64,000 bases of DNA from Microbacterium paraoxydans (lineage in GTDB: Bacteria; Actinomycetota; Actinomycetes; Actinomycetales; Microbacteriaceae). The notes beneath the pieces were generated by a model. That model had not been told where the DNA came from, made no database searches, and saw nothing but the letters and a program-made list of their open reading frames with translations. Location of the stretch: NCBI RefSeq assembly GCF_900105335.1, contig NZ_LT629770.1, positions 1,302,001 through 1,366,000 on the forward strand. The letters are read 5' to 3'. Positions within the stretch are counted from its first letter, which is position 1. Each line of letters starts with the position of its first letter. Below, piece by piece: positions 8,722 through 17,621 of the stretch. A program made the position numbers and the translations under genes.

Positions 8722-8943
8722 TCAGCGGTAGCGGTAGACGATGCGGCCGCGGGTCAGGTCGTAGGGGCTGAGCTCCACGACCACACGGTCCTCGGGGATG
8801 ATACGGATGTAGTTCTGCCGCATCTTTCCGGAGATCGTTGCCAGGACCTTGTGTCCGTTGCTGAGCTCAACGCGGAACATCGCGTTGGGAAGAGCCTCGG
8901 AGATCACGCCCTCGATCTCGATGACACCGTCTTTCTTAGCCAT
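8722..8943 (-). CDS. infA: Translation initiation factor IF-1
   Basis: 73 residues starting [20 protein letters not shown], a one-domain S1/OB fold ending [16 protein letters not shown]-1 binds the 30S A site and assists IF-2 and IF-3. The ATG at 8943 matches the family start; the frame stays open ~34 codons further upstream but those residues are not IF-1-like. It is the first gene of infA-rpmJ-rpsM-rpsK-rpoA-rplQ, with the promoter at 9052-9080. Confidence 0.97.
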   Translation of the reverse strand: MAKKDGVIEIEGVISEALPNAMFRVELSNGHKVLATISGKMRQNYIRIIPEDRVVVELSPYDLTRGRIVYRYR

Positions 8944-9051
8944 AGCCTCGCTGACGCTTCTGCAGATCGGTCGATCTGCGGTGGGTGGGTGGTGTGCGGT
9001 ACCGGGCCGGATCGGACACGCCGAACGCATGGCACAAGGCACCAAAGATCT

Positions 9052-9080
9052 ATGTTATCCGACGACGCCCCATCCGGCAA
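9052..9080 (-). promoter_or_regulatory. Promoter of the infA/alpha operon
   Basis: On the minus strand TTGCCG (9075-9080) and TAACAT (9052-9057) are separated by exactly 17 nt, a good sigma-70-type match. Transcription should begin near 9045, giving a leader of about 100 nt before infA. The -35 box lies inside the loop of the terminator hairpin of the preceding operon. Confidence 0.65.
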
Positions 9081-9100
9081 CTTGGCCGAATGGGGCGTCG
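9063..9100 (-). terminator. Terminator of the secY-adk-map-dsbA-like operon
   Basis: CGACGCCCCAT (9063-9073) pairs perfectly with ATGGGGCGTCG (9090-9100), and an inner CGGC/GCCG adds four pairs. It starts 17 nt after the stop codon of the DsbA-like gene at 9117. Confidence 0.8.
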
Positions 9101-9116
9101 AGCGGGTGAGCGGGTC

Positions 9117-9788
9117 TCAGCGGAGCAGGTCGGTGAACCGCTTCATGTCTTCCTGGTTCTGGAGGTCGAGCCGCTCGCCGTCGATCTCGACGGTCGGCGT
9201 GCCCTGGATGTCGTTGGCCTTCGCCTGCGCGGCACCGAACTTGCGGTACGTCTCGTCCGTGATGCAGGACACGACGTCGTCGCCCGCGCCGATCTGGGTG
9301 GCGAACTCGGCGAGCTGTTCGTTCGTGAGGCCGGGGGTGTTCTCCGCCGGCTGGTTCTCGAACAGGACCTTCGCGTAGTCGAAGTAGAGGTCGGAGTCCG
9401 ACTCGGCGACGCAGAACGCGGCACCGGCCGAACGGGAGGAGAACTCGGTGCCCTGCGAGAAGCGGTCCAGGATCGCGATGGGGTGCTGCTCGAGGGTGAT
9501 CTCGCCGCTCTGCGCCTTGGCCTCGAGGGCGGCGCCGAACTGGTCCTCGAAGGACTTGCAGACCGGGCACTGGAAGTCGAGGAAGACCGACACCGTCGTG
9601 TCGCCGTCACCCATGGAGATGGAGCCGGCCTCGGCGTCGAAGTTCTCGTTAGCGGTCGGGGTGGCGCCGGGAGAGGTCGCCTGGTTGTTGAGGAACACCA
9701 CGAGTCCGCCGAGGGCCACCAGGACCACGACGACGGCGATGGAGACGCCGATCGCGAACCAGTTGGTGTTGCTCTTCGCCGCTGCCAT
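9117..9788 (-). CDS. Membrane-anchored DsbA-like thioredoxin-fold protein
   Basis: 223 residues. One N-terminal membrane anchor (~residues 11-31, FAIGVSIAVVVVLVALGGLV) is followed by an outward-facing thioredoxin/DSBA domain with active site FQCPVCKSF and the cis-proline loop QGTPTVEI. The family oxidises or isomerises disulfides in exported proteins. The ATG shares one base with the map stop codon (TAATG), so it is the last gene of secY-adk-map; coupling to the Sec channel fits work on secreted proteins. A second paralogue lies at 48594. Confidence 0.88.
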   Translation of the reverse strand: MAAAKSNTNWFAIGVSIAVVVVLVALGGLVVFLNNQATSPGATPTANENFDAEAGSISMGDGDTTVSVFLDFQCPVCKSFEDQFGAALEAKAQSGEITLEQHPIAILDRFSQGTEFSSRSAGAAFCVAESDSDLYFDYAKVLFENQPAENTPGLTNEQLAEFATQIGAGDDVVSCITDETYRKFGAAQAKANDIQGTPTVEIDGERLDLQNQEDMKRFTDLLR

Positions 9789-10639
9789 TACTTTCCGATC
9801 TCTCGAGGCTCGACCCCGAACGGGGCGAGTCCGGCTCTTCCACCATCGGGCGCGGTGAGCACCCAGATGCCCCCATCATGCAGGGCGACGCTATGTTCCC
9901 AATGTGAGCCGTCAGTGCCGTCGACCGTCGTGACGGTCCAGTCGTCATCCTCCACGAACGTCGCCTCGCCGCCGGCGGTGACCATGGGCTCGATGGCGAG
10001 CACGAGCCCGGGCTTCACGTCCGCGCCGCGGTCGGGCGTCCGGTAGTTGAAGACGCTGGGGGCCTCGTGCATCTTCCGCCCGATGCCGTGTCCGACGTAC
10101 TCGCGGAGGATCCCGTAGGGCTCACCGCTCACGGCGGACGGCCCCTGCGCTTCGATGTAGTCCTGGATGGCGGCGCCGATCTCGTCGATCGACGAGGCCG
10201 TGGCCATCGCGGCGATCCCCGCCCACATGGACCCCTCGGTCACGCGGGAGAGCTCCTCGCGGCGCGCGACGAGCTCGGGGCGCTCGGGATCGGGGACGAC
10301 GACCGTGATCGCACTGTCACCGTTCCAGCCCTCGAACTGGGCGCCGCAGTCCACCGAGACGATGTCGCCGGGCTGGAGGACCCGCTCCCCCGGGATGCCG
10401 TGCACGACCTGCTCGTTGACCGAGACGCAGATCGTGTGGTGGTACCCCTTGACGAGCTGGAAGTTCGACTCCGCCCCCCGCTGCAGGATGGCGCGGTTCG
10501 CGGCGGCGTCGAGCTCGATCGTCTTCACCCCCGGCTTGATGAGGGCCCGGACGGCATCGAGGGCTTCGGCGGTGATGAGGCCGGGTTCGACCATGGCTCG
10601 CAGCTGAGCCGGGGTCTTGTAGATCGAGCGGCGGAACAT
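9788..10639 (-). CDS. map: Methionine aminopeptidase, type I
   Basis: 283 residues starting MFRRSIYKTPAQLRAMVEPG. Metal ligands of the pita-bread fold are visible: the Asp pair in SVDCGAQFEGWNGDSAITV, His in GHGIGRKMHEAPSVFNY, and Glu in LAIEPMVTAGG and again near the C-terminus. It removes initiator Met from nascent proteins. The start at 10639 is 1 nt after the adk stop; the frame open to 10726 lies inside adk. Confidence 0.96.
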   Translation of the reverse strand: MFRRSIYKTPAQLRAMVEPGLITAEALDAVRALIKPGVKTIELDAAANRAILQRGAESNFQLVKGYHHTICVSVNEQVVHGIPGERVLQPGDIVSVDCGAQFEGWNGDSAITVVVPDPERPELVARREELSRVTEGSMWAGIAAMATASSIDEIGAAIQDYIEAQGPSAVSGEPYGILREYVGHGIGRKMHEAPSVFNYRTPDRGADVKPGLVLAIEPMVTAGGEATFVEDDDWTVTTVDGTDGSHWEHSVALHDGGIWVLTAPDGGRAGLAPFGVEPREIGK

Positions 10640-10640
10640 C

Positions 10641-11264
10641 TCAGACGGCGGACGTGGTGGAACGCAGCCCACGAGCGGCCAGGGCGGCGGAGATGCGCTC
10701 CGTGATCTCCTCGAGGGAGCCCACACCGTCGATGCGGTCGACGATGCCGCGGCTGCTGTAGACCTCGATGATCGGCGCCGTCTCCTTCTCGTAGATGTCG
10801 AGTCGGTGCGCGATGGCCTCGTCCGTGTCGTCGGAACGCCCCTGCTCGGCGGCCCGGAGCGCGAGGCGGGCGATGCTCTCCTCGCGCGGGACGTCGAGGA
10901 GGATCACCGCGTCCAGCGCCTCGCCGCGTCCTTCGAGGAACGCGTCCAGGTGCGCGACCTGAGCGGTGTTGCGGGGGTAGCCGTCGAGGAGGAAGCCGTT
11001 CTGCGCGTCGTCCTGGCTCAGCCGGTCGCGCACGATCTCGCTCGTCAGCTCGTCCGGAACGAGGTCGCCCTTGTCGAGGATCGCCGTGACCTGCTGGCCG
11101 AGAGCCGTCCCCTCCTTGATGTTCGCGCGGAAGATGTCGCCGGTCGAGACGACGGGGATCCCGTAGGACTCGGCGATGCGCACACCCTGCGTGCCCTTGC
11201 CGGAACCCTGGGGGCCGACGATGAGCAAACGGGCAGTGGGTCGGTGAGCCTGTCGAACCGTCAT
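10641..11264 (-). CDS. adk: Adenylate kinase with a repeat-derived N-terminal insertion
   Basis: 207 residues, interconverting AMP+ATP and 2 ADP. P-loop GPQGSGKGTQ near residue 17; AMP-binding STGDIFR; DGYPRN motif in FLLDGYPRNTAQ; the short LID form typical of actinobacteria. The N-terminus reads MTVRQAHRPTARLLIVGPQG, whereas a usual family start is close to MTARLLIVGP. The extra VRQAHRP is encoded by a copy of the dispersed repeat (11237-11259). The start overlaps the secY stop by 4 nt (ATGA). Confidence 0.95.
   Translation of the reverse strand: MTVRQAHRPTARLLIVGPQGSGKGTQGVRIAESYGIPVVSTGDIFRANIKEGTALGQQVTAILDKGDLVPDELTSEIVRDRLSQDDAQNGFLLDGYPRNTAQVAHLDAFLEGRGEALDAVILLDVPREESIARLALRAAEQGRSDDTDEAIAHRLDIYEKETAPIIEVYSSRGIVDRIDGVGSLEEITERISAALAARGLRSTTSAV
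11237..11259. repeat. Dispersed repeat copy inside the 5' end of adk
   Basis: GTGGGTCGGTGAGCCTGTCG continuing with AAC matches the core GAGCC(C/T)GTCGAA of the intergenic repeat family. Unlike the other copies it is inside a reading frame, where it encodes the extra residues VRQAHRP of adenylate kinase. Confidence 0.6.
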
Positions 11265-12583
11265 CGGAGAAGTCCTTCGTAGTGTCGCTGCTGCAGCTGG
11301 GCATCGATCTGCTTGACCGTCTCGAGACCCACGCCGACGATGATGAGGATCGACGCGCCACCGAACGGGAAGTTCTGGTTGGCGCCGACCGTGGCGAGGG
11401 CGATCAACGGGATGAGGGCGATCAGACCCAGGTAGAGGGAACCGGGGAGCGTGATGCGGGTGAGCACGTAGTCCAGGTACTCCGCGGTCGGACGGCCGGC
11501 CCGGATCCCGGGGATGAAGCCGCCGTACTTCTTCATGTTGTCGGCGACCTCGACCGGGTTGAACGTGATCGCGACGTAGAAGTAGGTGAACCCGATGATC
11601 AGCAGGAAGTACGCCGCCATGTAGATCGGGCTGTTGCCGGTGGTGAAGTTCGCGCTGATCCAGCTAACCCACGCGGGCGGCGTGGAGCCGTCCTGCGGGG
11701 TGTTGAACTGCGCGATGAGCGCCGGGATGTACAGCAGCGACGAGGCGAAGATGACCGGGATCACGCCCGCCATGTTGACCTTGATCGGGATGTACGTGTT
11801 CGTCCCACCGTACGTGCGGCGGCCCACCATGCGCTTCGCGTACTGCACGGGAATGCGCCGCTGCGACTGCTCGACGAAGACCACGAGCCCCATCACGATG
11901 ATGCCGACGAGCAGCACGAGGAGGAACACCTCGAAGCCGCGGGTCTGCCAGATGATCGACATCGCGCCGGGGAAGGTCGCAGCGATCGAGGTGAAGATCA
12001 GCAGAGACATGCCGTTGCCGATGCCCCGCTCCGTGACGAGCTCGGCGAACCACATGATAAGACCGGTGCCGGCCGTCATCGCCATGATGATGAGCACCTG
12101 CGCCCACCACACGTCGTTCGTGAGGAGCTGCGTGCACGCCCCGATGTCGGTCGTGCCGAAGAGCTGGCCTGTACGGGCCACAGTGACGAGTGTCGTCGAC
12201 TGCAGGAGCGCGAGCGCGATCGTGAGGTACCGCGTGTACTGGGTCAGCTTGGCCTGTCCGGCCTGGCCTTCCTTGTGCAGGGCCTCGAAGTGCGGGATGA
12301 CGACGCGCAGGAGCTGCGTGATGATCGTCGCGGTGATGTACGGCATGACGCCGAGCGCGAAGATCGACAGCTGCAGCAGCGCGCCGCCGGAGAAGAGGTT
12401 GACGAGTCCGAGCAGGCCCTCGGTGCCGGCGTTGGCAGCGAGACACTGCTCGACGTTCGGGAAGTTGACGAACGGCGCAGGGACGTTCGAGCCCAGACGG
12501 TAGATCGCGATGATCGCGAGAGTGAAACCGATCTTCCGACGCAGGTCGGGCGTGCGGAAGATCCGCGCGATGGCGCTAAACAA
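11261..12583 (-). CDS. secY: Protein translocase subunit SecY
   Basis: 440 residues, ten membrane helices, forming the SecYEG channel. Recognisable parts are the start MFSAIARIFRTPDLRRKIGF (TTG read as Met), the plug helix region, and the cytoplasmic loop EQSQRRIPVQYAKRMVGRRT. TTG at 12583 is chosen because AGGAGGAACG precedes it; the frame continues to an ATG at 12634 but that stretch is not SecY-like. First gene of secY-adk-map-dsbA-like; a -10-like TACCCT (12636-12641) lies upstream. Confidence 0.96.
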   Translation of the reverse strand: MFSAIARIFRTPDLRRKIGFTLAIIAIYRLGSNVPAPFVNFPNVEQCLAANAGTEGLLGLVNLFSGGALLQLSIFALGVMPYITATIITQLLRVVIPHFEALHKEGQAGQAKLTQYTRYLTIALALLQSTTLVTVARTGQLFGTTDIGACTQLLTNDVWWAQVLIIMAMTAGTGLIMWFAELVTERGIGNGMSLLIFTSIAATFPGAMSIIWQTRGFEVFLLVLLVGIIVMGLVVFVEQSQRRIPVQYAKRMVGRRTYGGTNTYIPIKVNMAGVIPVIFASSLLYIPALIAQFNTPQDGSTPPAWVSWISANFTTGNSPIYMAAYFLLIIGFTYFYVAITFNPVEVADNMKKYGGFIPGIRAGRPTAEYLDYVLTRITLPGSLYLGLIALIPLIALATVGANQNFPFGGASILIIVGVGLETVKQIDAQLQQRHYEGLLR

Positions 12584-12635
12584 GAACGTTCCTCCTGAAA
12601 AGGTGGCCGAACCCTCGAGGGGCGGCTGAAACACC

Positions 12636-12641
12636 AGGGTA
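12636..12641 (-). promoter_or_regulatory. Candidate -10 box of the secY operon
   Basis: TACCCT on the minus strand, 52 nt before the secY TTG and just after the rplO terminator. No good -35 is visible. The position fits separate transcription of secY-adk-map-dsbA-like. Confidence 0.4.
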
Positions 12642-12695
12642 ACCCACTCCGAGGTCCGGGGAATGCGAGCGGTCGGCTTCTCCCCCGCCGAACCA

Positions 12696-12728
12696 GAAGA
12701 GGGGCCGGAGAATCTCCGACCCCTCTTC
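12696..12728 (-). terminator. Terminator after rplO
   Basis: GAAGAGGGG (12696-12704) pairs with CCCCTCTTC (12720-12728), and the inner GGAG-AAT-CTCC extends the stem. It lies 9 nt after the rplO stop and closes the S10-spc transcript before secY. Confidence 0.85.
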
Positions 12729-12736
12729 CGCAGTGG

Positions 12737-13354
12737 TTACTTGACGGATCCGCCCGCAGCCACGATCTTCTGCTCGGCAGAACCCGAGACCTTGTCGACC
12801 GCGACGGTGAGCTTCACGGCGATGTCGCCGCCTCCGAGAACCTTGACCTTCTCGTTCTTGCGAACCGCACCCTTGGCGACCAGGTCGCTCACGGTGACGT
12901 CGCCACCCTGGGGGTAGAGCTCCGCGAGCTTCTCCAGATTCACGACCTGGTACTCGACGCGGAACGGGTTCTTGAAGCCGCGCAGCTTCGGCGTGCGCAT
13001 GTGCAGCGGCATCTGGCCACCCTCGAAGCCGACGCGCACGGTGTTGCGGGCCTTGGTGCCCTTCGTGCCGCGACCGGCCGTCTTGCCCTTCGAGCCCTCA
13101 CCGCGACCGACACGGGTCTTCGCGGTGTTGGAGCCGGGGACGGGACGCAGGTGGTGGACCTTCAGCACACCGGGGCGGGACGCCGGGGCGTCCTTCTTCG
13201 GCGCAGCCTTGGCGGAGCCGTCGGCCTTGGCGTCGGCGGCAGCGGTCTTGGCCGGTGCCTTCTTCGCGGCCGGCTTCTTGGCGGCGTCGGCCTTGGGAGC
13301 CGCCGCCTTCTTGGTGGCCTTCTCGGCCTCGACGGCCTCGTTCTTCTCAGCCAT
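12737..13354 (-). CDS. rplO: 50S ribosomal protein L15 (uL15) with a Lys/Ala-rich N-terminal extension
   Basis: 205 residues, against about 145-155 in most bacteria. The extra ~58 N-terminal residues are almost only Ala, Lys, Glu, Asp and Pro. The uL15 domain then begins [20 protein letters not shown], with [15 protein letters not shown] and [15 protein letters not shown] following. It is an early-assembly 50S protein. The start overlaps the rpmD stop by one base. Confidence 0.96.
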   Translation of the reverse strand: MAEKNEAVEAEKATKKAAAPKADAAKKPAAKKAPAKTAAADAKADGSAKAAPKKDAPASRPGVLKVHHLRPVPGSNTAKTRVGRGEGSKGKTAGRGTKGTKARNTVRVGFEGGQMPLHMRTPKLRGFKNPFRVEYQVVNLEKLAELYPQGGDVTVSDLVAKGAVRKNEKVKVLGGGDIAVKLTVAVDKVSGSAEQKIVAAGGSVK

Positions 13355-13539
13355 TAGTCGATCTCCTCAACCTTGACGAGGTGGGCGACGGTCTTGACGT
13401 AGCCGCGCGTCTGCGCGTCGTCGGGGCGGACGGTGGTGTCACCGATCCGCTTGAGACCGAGGCTGCGCAGCGTGTCGCGCTGGTTCTGCTTCTCGCTCAC
13501 CTTGGACTTGATCTGCGTGACCTTGAGTCGCGCGGCCAT
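13354..13539 (-). CDS. rpmD: 50S ribosomal protein L30 (uL30)
   Basis: 61 residues starting [20 protein letters not shown], the single uL30 domain. The frame stays open upstream inside rpsE, but the ATG at 13539 fits the family start and shares one base with the rpsE stop (TGATG). Both ends of the gene overlap neighbours by one base. Confidence 0.95.
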   Translation of the reverse strand: MAARLKVTQIKSKVSEKQNQRDTLRSLGLKRIGDTTVRPDDAQTRGYVKTVAHLVKVEEID

Positions 13540-14237
13540 CAGGCACCTACCTTCTGTGCGGCGATGGCCTCGGCCTCGGCGCGGACGAGCCGGGCCGGGG
13601 CGACCTGGTCGAACTCGAGACCACGACGTGCGGCGACGGCGCGGGGCTCCTCGAGCTCCTTCAGGGCGGTGACCGTCGCGTGCACGATGTTGATCGTGTT
13701 CGACGAGCCGAGCGACTTGGACAGCACGTCGTGGATGCCGGCGCACTCGAGCACGGCGCGGACCGGACCACCGGCGATGACACCGGTACCGGCGGCGGCG
13801 GGGCGCAGGAGCACCACACCGGCGGCCGACTCACCCTGCACGGGGTGCGGGATGGTGCTGCCGACGCGCGGGACGCGGAAGAAGTTGCGCTTCGCCTCTT
13901 CGACACCCTTCGAGATCGCCAGGGGGACCTCACGGGCCTTGCCGTAGCCGACGCCCACCAGACCGTTGCCGTCGCCGACGACCACGAGAGCGGTGAAGCT
14001 GAAGCGACGACCACCCTTCACGACCTTCGAGACGCGGTTGATGGTGACGACGCGCTCCAGGAACTGGTTGTCGCCGCGGTCGCGCGAGTTGCGGTCGCGG
14101 CCGCCCTGGTTGCGGTCACGTCCGCCGCGGCGGCCGTCCCGCTGGTCGCGAGTGGGCTCAGCCTGCGCGGTACCGGCGGCCGTCTCGGAAGTGGCAGCAG
14201 CCGCTTCGGTCACTTCGTTCTCCTTGTTGTCACTCAC
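13539..14237 (-). CDS. rpsE: 30S ribosomal protein S5 (uS5) with a long N-terminal extension
   Basis: 232 residues. Residues 1-~58 are a low-complexity Thr/Ala/Glu then Arg/Asp/Gly/Asn-rich stretch ([20 protein letters not shown]). The uS5 dsRNA-binding domain follows ([20 protein letters not shown]), with [14 protein letters not shown] in the C-terminal domain. uS5 lines the mRNA entry channel and affects fidelity. It overlaps rplR by 4 nt. Confidence 0.96.
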   Translation of the reverse strand: MSDNKENEVTEAAAATSETAAGTAQAEPTRDQRDGRRGGRDRNQGGRDRNSRDRGDNQFLERVVTINRVSKVVKGGRRFSFTALVVVGDGNGLVGVGYGKAREVPLAISKGVEEAKRNFFRVPRVGSTIPHPVQGESAAGVVLLRPAAAGTGVIAGGPVRAVLECAGIHDVLSKSLGSSNTINIVHATVTALKELEEPRAVAARRGLEFDQVAPARLVRAEAEAIAAQKVGA

Positions 14238-14593
14238 AGTGCCAGACCCCCTTCACGGGCGCCGTCGGCGATGGCGGCGACACGACCCGCGTAGCGGTTG
14301 CCGCCACGGTCGAACACTGCCTCGGAAACGCCTGCGGCCTTCGCACGCTCGGCGAGGAGCTCGCCGACCTTGCGGGCCTTGGCGGTCTTGTCGCCATCCA
14401 GCGAACGCAGGTCGGTCTCGAGCGTCGAGGCCGAGGCGACCGTGTGGCCCTTGCTGTCGTCGACGAGCTGCACGAAGACGTGACGCGCCGAACGGTTGAC
14501 GACGAGGCGCGGACGCACCTCGGTGCCCACGATCTTCTTGCGAAGACGGGCGTGACGACGCGCGCGGGCGTCGGACTTCGACTTCACAGCCAT
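14234..14593 (-). CDS. rplR: 50S ribosomal protein L18 (uL18)
   Basis: 119 residues. The basic N-terminus [20 protein letters not shown] precedes the 5S-rRNA-binding fold; [20 protein letters not shown] and [20 protein letters not shown] are typical. With L5 and L25 it anchors 5S rRNA. It lies 2 nt from rplF and overlaps rpsE by 4 nt. Confidence 0.96.
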   Translation of the reverse strand: MAVKSKSDARARRHARLRKKIVGTEVRPRLVVNRSARHVFVQLVDDSKGHTVASASTLETDLRSLDGDKTAKARKVGELLAERAKAAGVSEAVFDRGGNRYAGRVAAIADGAREGGLAL

Positions 14594-14595
14594 GG

Positions 14596-15132
14596 TTACT
14601 TACCAGCCTTTCCGGCCTTGCGACGCACGACCTCGCCGGCGTAGCGCACACCCTTGCCCTTGTACGGCTCGGGCTTGCGGATCTTGCGGATGTTCGCAGC
14701 CGCCTCACCGACGGCCTGCTTGTCGATCCCGCTGACGGTGAGCTTGTTCGTGCCCTCGACCGTGAGCGTGATGCCGGCGGGCGGGTCGACCAGGACCGGG
14801 TGCGAGAAGCCGAGGGCGAACTCGACCGAGTTGCCCTTCTGCTGCACGCGGTAACCGGTGCCGACGACCTCGAGACCCTTGGTGTAGCCCTGGGTCACGC
14901 CGATGATGTTGTTGTTGATGAGCGTGCGGGTCAGGCCGTGAAGCGACCGGGACTCGCGCTCGTCGTCGGGGCGGGTGACGAGAACCTGGTTCTCCTCGAC
15001 CGACACCTCGATGGGGCTGGCCACCGTGAGGGTGAGCTCACCCTTGGGGCCCTTCACCGCGACCTCACGGCCGTCGACCGAAACGGTCACGCCCGCGGGA
15101 ACGTCGATGGGAAGTCGTCCAATACGCGACAT
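14596..15132 (-). CDS. rplF: 50S ribosomal protein L6 (uL6)
   Basis: 178 residues starting [20 protein letters not shown], two alpha/beta domains, ending with the signature [20 protein letters not shown]. uL6 sits near the factor-binding region by the sarcin-ricin loop. Standard length. Confidence 0.97.
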   Translation of the reverse strand: MSRIGRLPIDVPAGVTVSVDGREVAVKGPKGELTLTVASPIEVSVEENQVLVTRPDDERESRSLHGLTRTLINNNIIGVTQGYTKGLEVVGTGYRVQQKGNSVEFALGFSHPVLVDPPAGITLTVEGTNKLTVSGIDKQAVGEAAANIRKIRKPEPYKGKGVRYAGEVVRRKAGKAGK

Positions 15133-15138
15133 TTCGGA

Positions 15139-15537
15139 TTACCACACGTAGGCGAGAACTTCTCCGCCCACGCCCTTCTGCTCAGCCTGGCGGTCCGTGA
15201 GGAGACCGGAGGAGGTGGACAGGATGGCCACGCCGAGGCCGCCGAGGACCGTGGGGATCTCGGTCGACTTCGCGTACACGCGGAGGCCGGGCTTCGACAC
15301 GCGCTTGATGCCCGCGATCGAGCGCTCGCGGTTCGGGCCGTACTTCAGCGTCAGCGTGAGGTTCTTGCCCACGCGCGCGTCGGAGGTCTCCCAACCGGCG
15401 ATGTAGCCCTCCTGCTGGAGGATCTCTGCGATGTGCGTCTTGAGCTTGCTCGACGGCAGCGTCACGGTGTCGTGGTGCGCCGAGTTCGCGTTGCGCAGAC
15501 GGGTCAGCATGTCTGCGACCGGGTCTGTCATTGTCAT
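15139..15537 (-). CDS. rpsH: 30S ribosomal protein S8 (uS8)
   Basis: 132 residues starting [20 protein letters not shown], with the conserved C-terminus [20 protein letters not shown] and GGEVLAYVW. uS8 binds helix 21 of 16S rRNA and can repress the spc operon in other bacteria. The gene for uS14, often just upstream, is absent; 132 nt with a hairpin separate rpsH from rplE. Confidence 0.97.
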   Translation of the reverse strand: MTMTDPVADMLTRLRNANSAHHDTVTLPSSKLKTHIAEILQQEGYIAGWETSDARVGKNLTLTLKYGPNRERSIAGIKRVSKPGLRVYAKSTEIPTVLGGLGVAILSTSSGLLTDRQAEQKGVGGEVLAYVW

Positions 15538-15626
15538 TGTTGTCTACTTTCGTTCATGAGGTTCCGGCTGCCGTTACACGACAGACGGCCTGCGATGAGC
15601 ACGCAATCTTCAATTGTACGTGCACA

Positions 15627-15665
15627 TCGACGGGCTCAGTGACACGAGACCACTGAGCCCGTCGA
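15627..15665 (-). repeat. Perfect 15-bp hairpin built from two inverted repeat copies
   Basis: TCGACGGGCTCAGTG (15627-15641) pairs with CACTGAGCCCGTCGA (15651-15665) around a 9-nt loop. Each arm is a copy of the dispersed GAGCCCGTCGAA element in opposite orientation. It lies 5 nt after the rplE stop and ~90 nt before rpsH, so it may act as an internal attenuator or RNA-processing site. No T-run follows. Confidence 0.65.
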
Positions 15666-15669
15666 AGGG

Positions 15670-16260
15670 TCACGCCTGGGCGTCGTCCGCGCGGAACGGG
15701 AAGCCGAGGTGACGGAGCAGTGCCCGGCCCTCGTCGTCCGTCTTCGCCGAGGTCACGACGGTGATGTCGAAACCACGGACGCGGTCGATCTTGTCCTGAT
15801 CGATCTCGTGGAACACGCTCTGCTCCTGGAGACCGAAGGTGTAGTTGCCGTTGCCGTCGAACTGCTTGGCCGACAGACCGCGGAAGTCGCGGATGCGGGG
15901 CAGCGCGAGCGAGACCAGGCGGTCCACGAACTCCCACGCACGGTCGCCACGGAGGGTGACGTGCGCACCGATGGCCTGGCCCTCACGCAGCTTGAACTGC
16001 GCGATGGACTTGCGGGCCTTGGTGACGATCGGCTTCTGGCCGGTGATCTTGGTGAGGTCGTCGACCGCACCATCGATCACCTTGCTGTCGCGAGCAGCCT
16101 CGCCGACACCGGTGTTCACGACGACCTTGACCAGGCCGGGGATCTGCATGACGTTCTCGTAGCCGAACTCGTCCTGCAGAGCCTTCTTGATCTCGGCGTT
16201 GTACTTCGCCTTCAGGCGGGGCTGGATCTTGCCAGCCACCGCAGCGTCGGTCGTTGCCAT
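15670..16260 (-). CDS. rplE: 50S ribosomal protein L5 (uL5)
   Basis: 196 residues. Contains [40 protein letters not shown] and [20 protein letters not shown], a full uL5. It binds 5S rRNA and touches the P-site tRNA and S13. It shares one base with rplX upstream, and the hairpin at 15627-15665 follows. Confidence 0.97.
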   Translation of the reverse strand: MATTDAAVAGKIQPRLKAKYNAEIKKALQDEFGYENVMQIPGLVKVVVNTGVGEAARDSKVIDGAVDDLTKITGQKPIVTKARKSIAQFKLREGQAIGAHVTLRGDRAWEFVDRLVSLALPRIRDFRGLSAKQFDGNGNYTFGLQEQSVFHEIDQDKIDRVRGFDITVVTSAKTDDEGRALLRHLGFPFRADDAQA

Positions 16261-16619
16261 CAGAGGTCCTTACCGCTCTTCTTCGCGAAGCGCACGCGGA
16301 CGGTGCGCTTCACGCCGTCCTTGGTCTGCTCCTCGACCCGGTGGCCGACCTTGGTCGGCTTCTTGGTCGAGGGGTCGACGAGTGCGACGTTCGAGATGTG
16401 GATGGGCGCCTCGACGGTCTCGAGGCCACCCGTCTTCGTGCCACGCTGCGTCTGACCGACGCGCGTGTGCTTGGTGACGTAGTTGACGCCTTCGACGACG
16501 ACACGGTTCTGCTCGACGAGGACGTCGAGGACCTTGCCCTGCTTGCCGCGGTCGCCACCACGCTCGGGCTTGGCGCCCGAGATGACCTGAACCAGGTCGC
16601 CCTTCTTGATCTTCGCCAT
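16260..16619 (-). CDS. rplX: 50S ribosomal protein L24 (uL24)
   Basis: 119 residues. The KOW motif begins [20 protein letters not shown], and [20 protein letters not shown] follows. uL24 starts 50S assembly and lies at the exit-tunnel rim. It is 2 nt from rplN and overlaps rplE by one base. Confidence 0.96.
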   Translation of the reverse strand: MAKIKKGDLVQVISGAKPERGGDRGKQGKVLDVLVEQNRVVVEGVNYVTKHTRVGQTQRGTKTGGLETVEAPIHISNVALVDPSTKKPTKVGHRVEEQTKDGVKRTVRVRFAKKSGKDL

Positions 16620-16621
16620 GA

Positions 16622-16990
16622 TCAGATGACCTCCGGTGCCAGCGAGACGATCTTCATGAACTTCTTGTCGCGAAGCTCACGGCCGACCGGCCCGAAGATA
16701 CGGGTGCCGCGGGGCTCCCCGTCGTTCTTCAGGATGACGGCGGCGTTCTCGTCGAACTTGATGTAGGAGCCGTCGGGACGACGGGTCTCCTTCTTGGTGC
16801 GGACGATGACCGCCTTGACGACGTCGCCCTTCTTGACGTTGCCACCGGGGATCGCGTCCTTGACGGTCGCGACGATGGTGTCGCCCAGACCGGCGTACCG
16901 GCGGCGCGAGCCACCGAGGACGCGGATCGTGAGCAGCTCCTTGGCGCCGGTGTTGTCGGCGACCTTGAGACGGGACTCCTGCTGAATCAC
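16622..16990 (-). CDS. rplN: 50S ribosomal protein L14 (uL14)
   Basis: 122 residues starting [20 protein letters not shown], with [20 protein letters not shown]. uL14 forms intersubunit bridges and is the docking site of the silencing factor RsfS. It overlaps rpsQ by 4 nt. Confidence 0.97.
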   Translation of the reverse strand: MIQQESRLKVADNTGAKELLTIRVLGGSRRRYAGLGDTIVATVKDAIPGGNVKKGDVVKAVIVRTKKETRRPDGSYIKFDENAAVILKNDGEPRGTRIFGPVGRELRDKKFMKIVSLAPEVI

Positions 16991-17304
16991 TTGGCCTTCT
17001 CCAGAATCTCCACCAGACGCCAGCGCTTGGTGGCGCTCAGCGGGCGGGTCTCGTTGATCAGGACCAGGTCGCCGATGCCGGCGGAGTTCGCCTCATCGTG
17101 CGCCTTGACCTTCGACGTGCGGCGGATGACCTTGCCGTAAAGCGGGTGCTTCACGCGGTCCTCGACCTCGACGACGATCGTCTTGTCCATCTTGTCGCTG
17201 ACGACATAGCCACGACGGGCCTTGCGGTACCCGCGGGCGTCGGCGTCGCGCACGTCGTGAGCGGCGTGCTCAGCCTCGACGGCGGCTTCCTTCTTGGTGG
17301 CCAT
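16987..17304 (-). CDS. rpsQ: 30S ribosomal protein S17 (uS17)
   Basis: 105 residues from ATG 17304, whose A is the last base of the rpmC stop; a GTG one codon earlier is also possible. An N-terminal extension ([20 protein letters not shown]) of ~30 residues precedes the OB-fold core [20 protein letters not shown]. uS17 binds the 5' domain of 16S rRNA early in assembly. Confidence 0.95.
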   Translation of the reverse strand: MATKKEAAVEAEHAAHDVRDADARGYRKARRGYVVSDKMDKTIVVEVEDRVKHPLYGKVIRRTSKVKAHDEANSAGIGDLVLINETRPLSATKRWRLVEILEKAK

Positions 17305-17621
17305 CACTCAGCCTCTTCCTTCGGGGCGTCCTCGGCGGCGTCCGCCTTCTTCGCCTTCGACTTGGTCGCCTTCTTCGCGGGAGCCTCGACCGGAGCGGGC
17401 GTCGCACGGATGCCCAGCTCGCGCTCGCGGATCACCGTGTAGAGGCGCGCGATGTCGCGCTTGACGGCGCGGATGCGGCCGTGGCTCTCCAGCTGGCCGG
17501 TGGCCGACTGGAAACGGAGGTTGAACAGCTCCTCCTTGGCCTTGCGCAGCTCCTCAACGAGGCGCTGGTCTTCGAACGTGTCGAGCTCTGCCGGAGCGAG
17601 CTCCTTGGTGCCGATCGCCAT
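17304..17621 (-). CDS. rpmC: 50S ribosomal protein L29 (uL29) with a Lys/Ala tail
   Basis: 105 residues. The two-helix uL29 hairpin is at ~8-72 ([34 protein letters not shown]). The last ~32 residues are an Ala/Lys/Glu/Pro-rich tail not found in E. coli L29. uL29 sits at the polypeptide exit near the SRP and trigger-factor dock. ATG 17621 shares one base with the rplP stop (TAATG). Confidence 0.95.
   Translation of the reverse strand: MAIGTKELAPAELDTFEDQRLVEELRKAKEELFNLRFQSATGQLESHGRIRAVKRDIARLYTVIRERELGIRATPAPVEAPAKKATKSKAKKADAAEDAPKEEAE

Noticed and set aside
12584..12634. ATG start for secY 17 codons upstream
   Set aside because: The extra residues are not SecY-like and TTG 12583 has AGGAGG at proper spacing.
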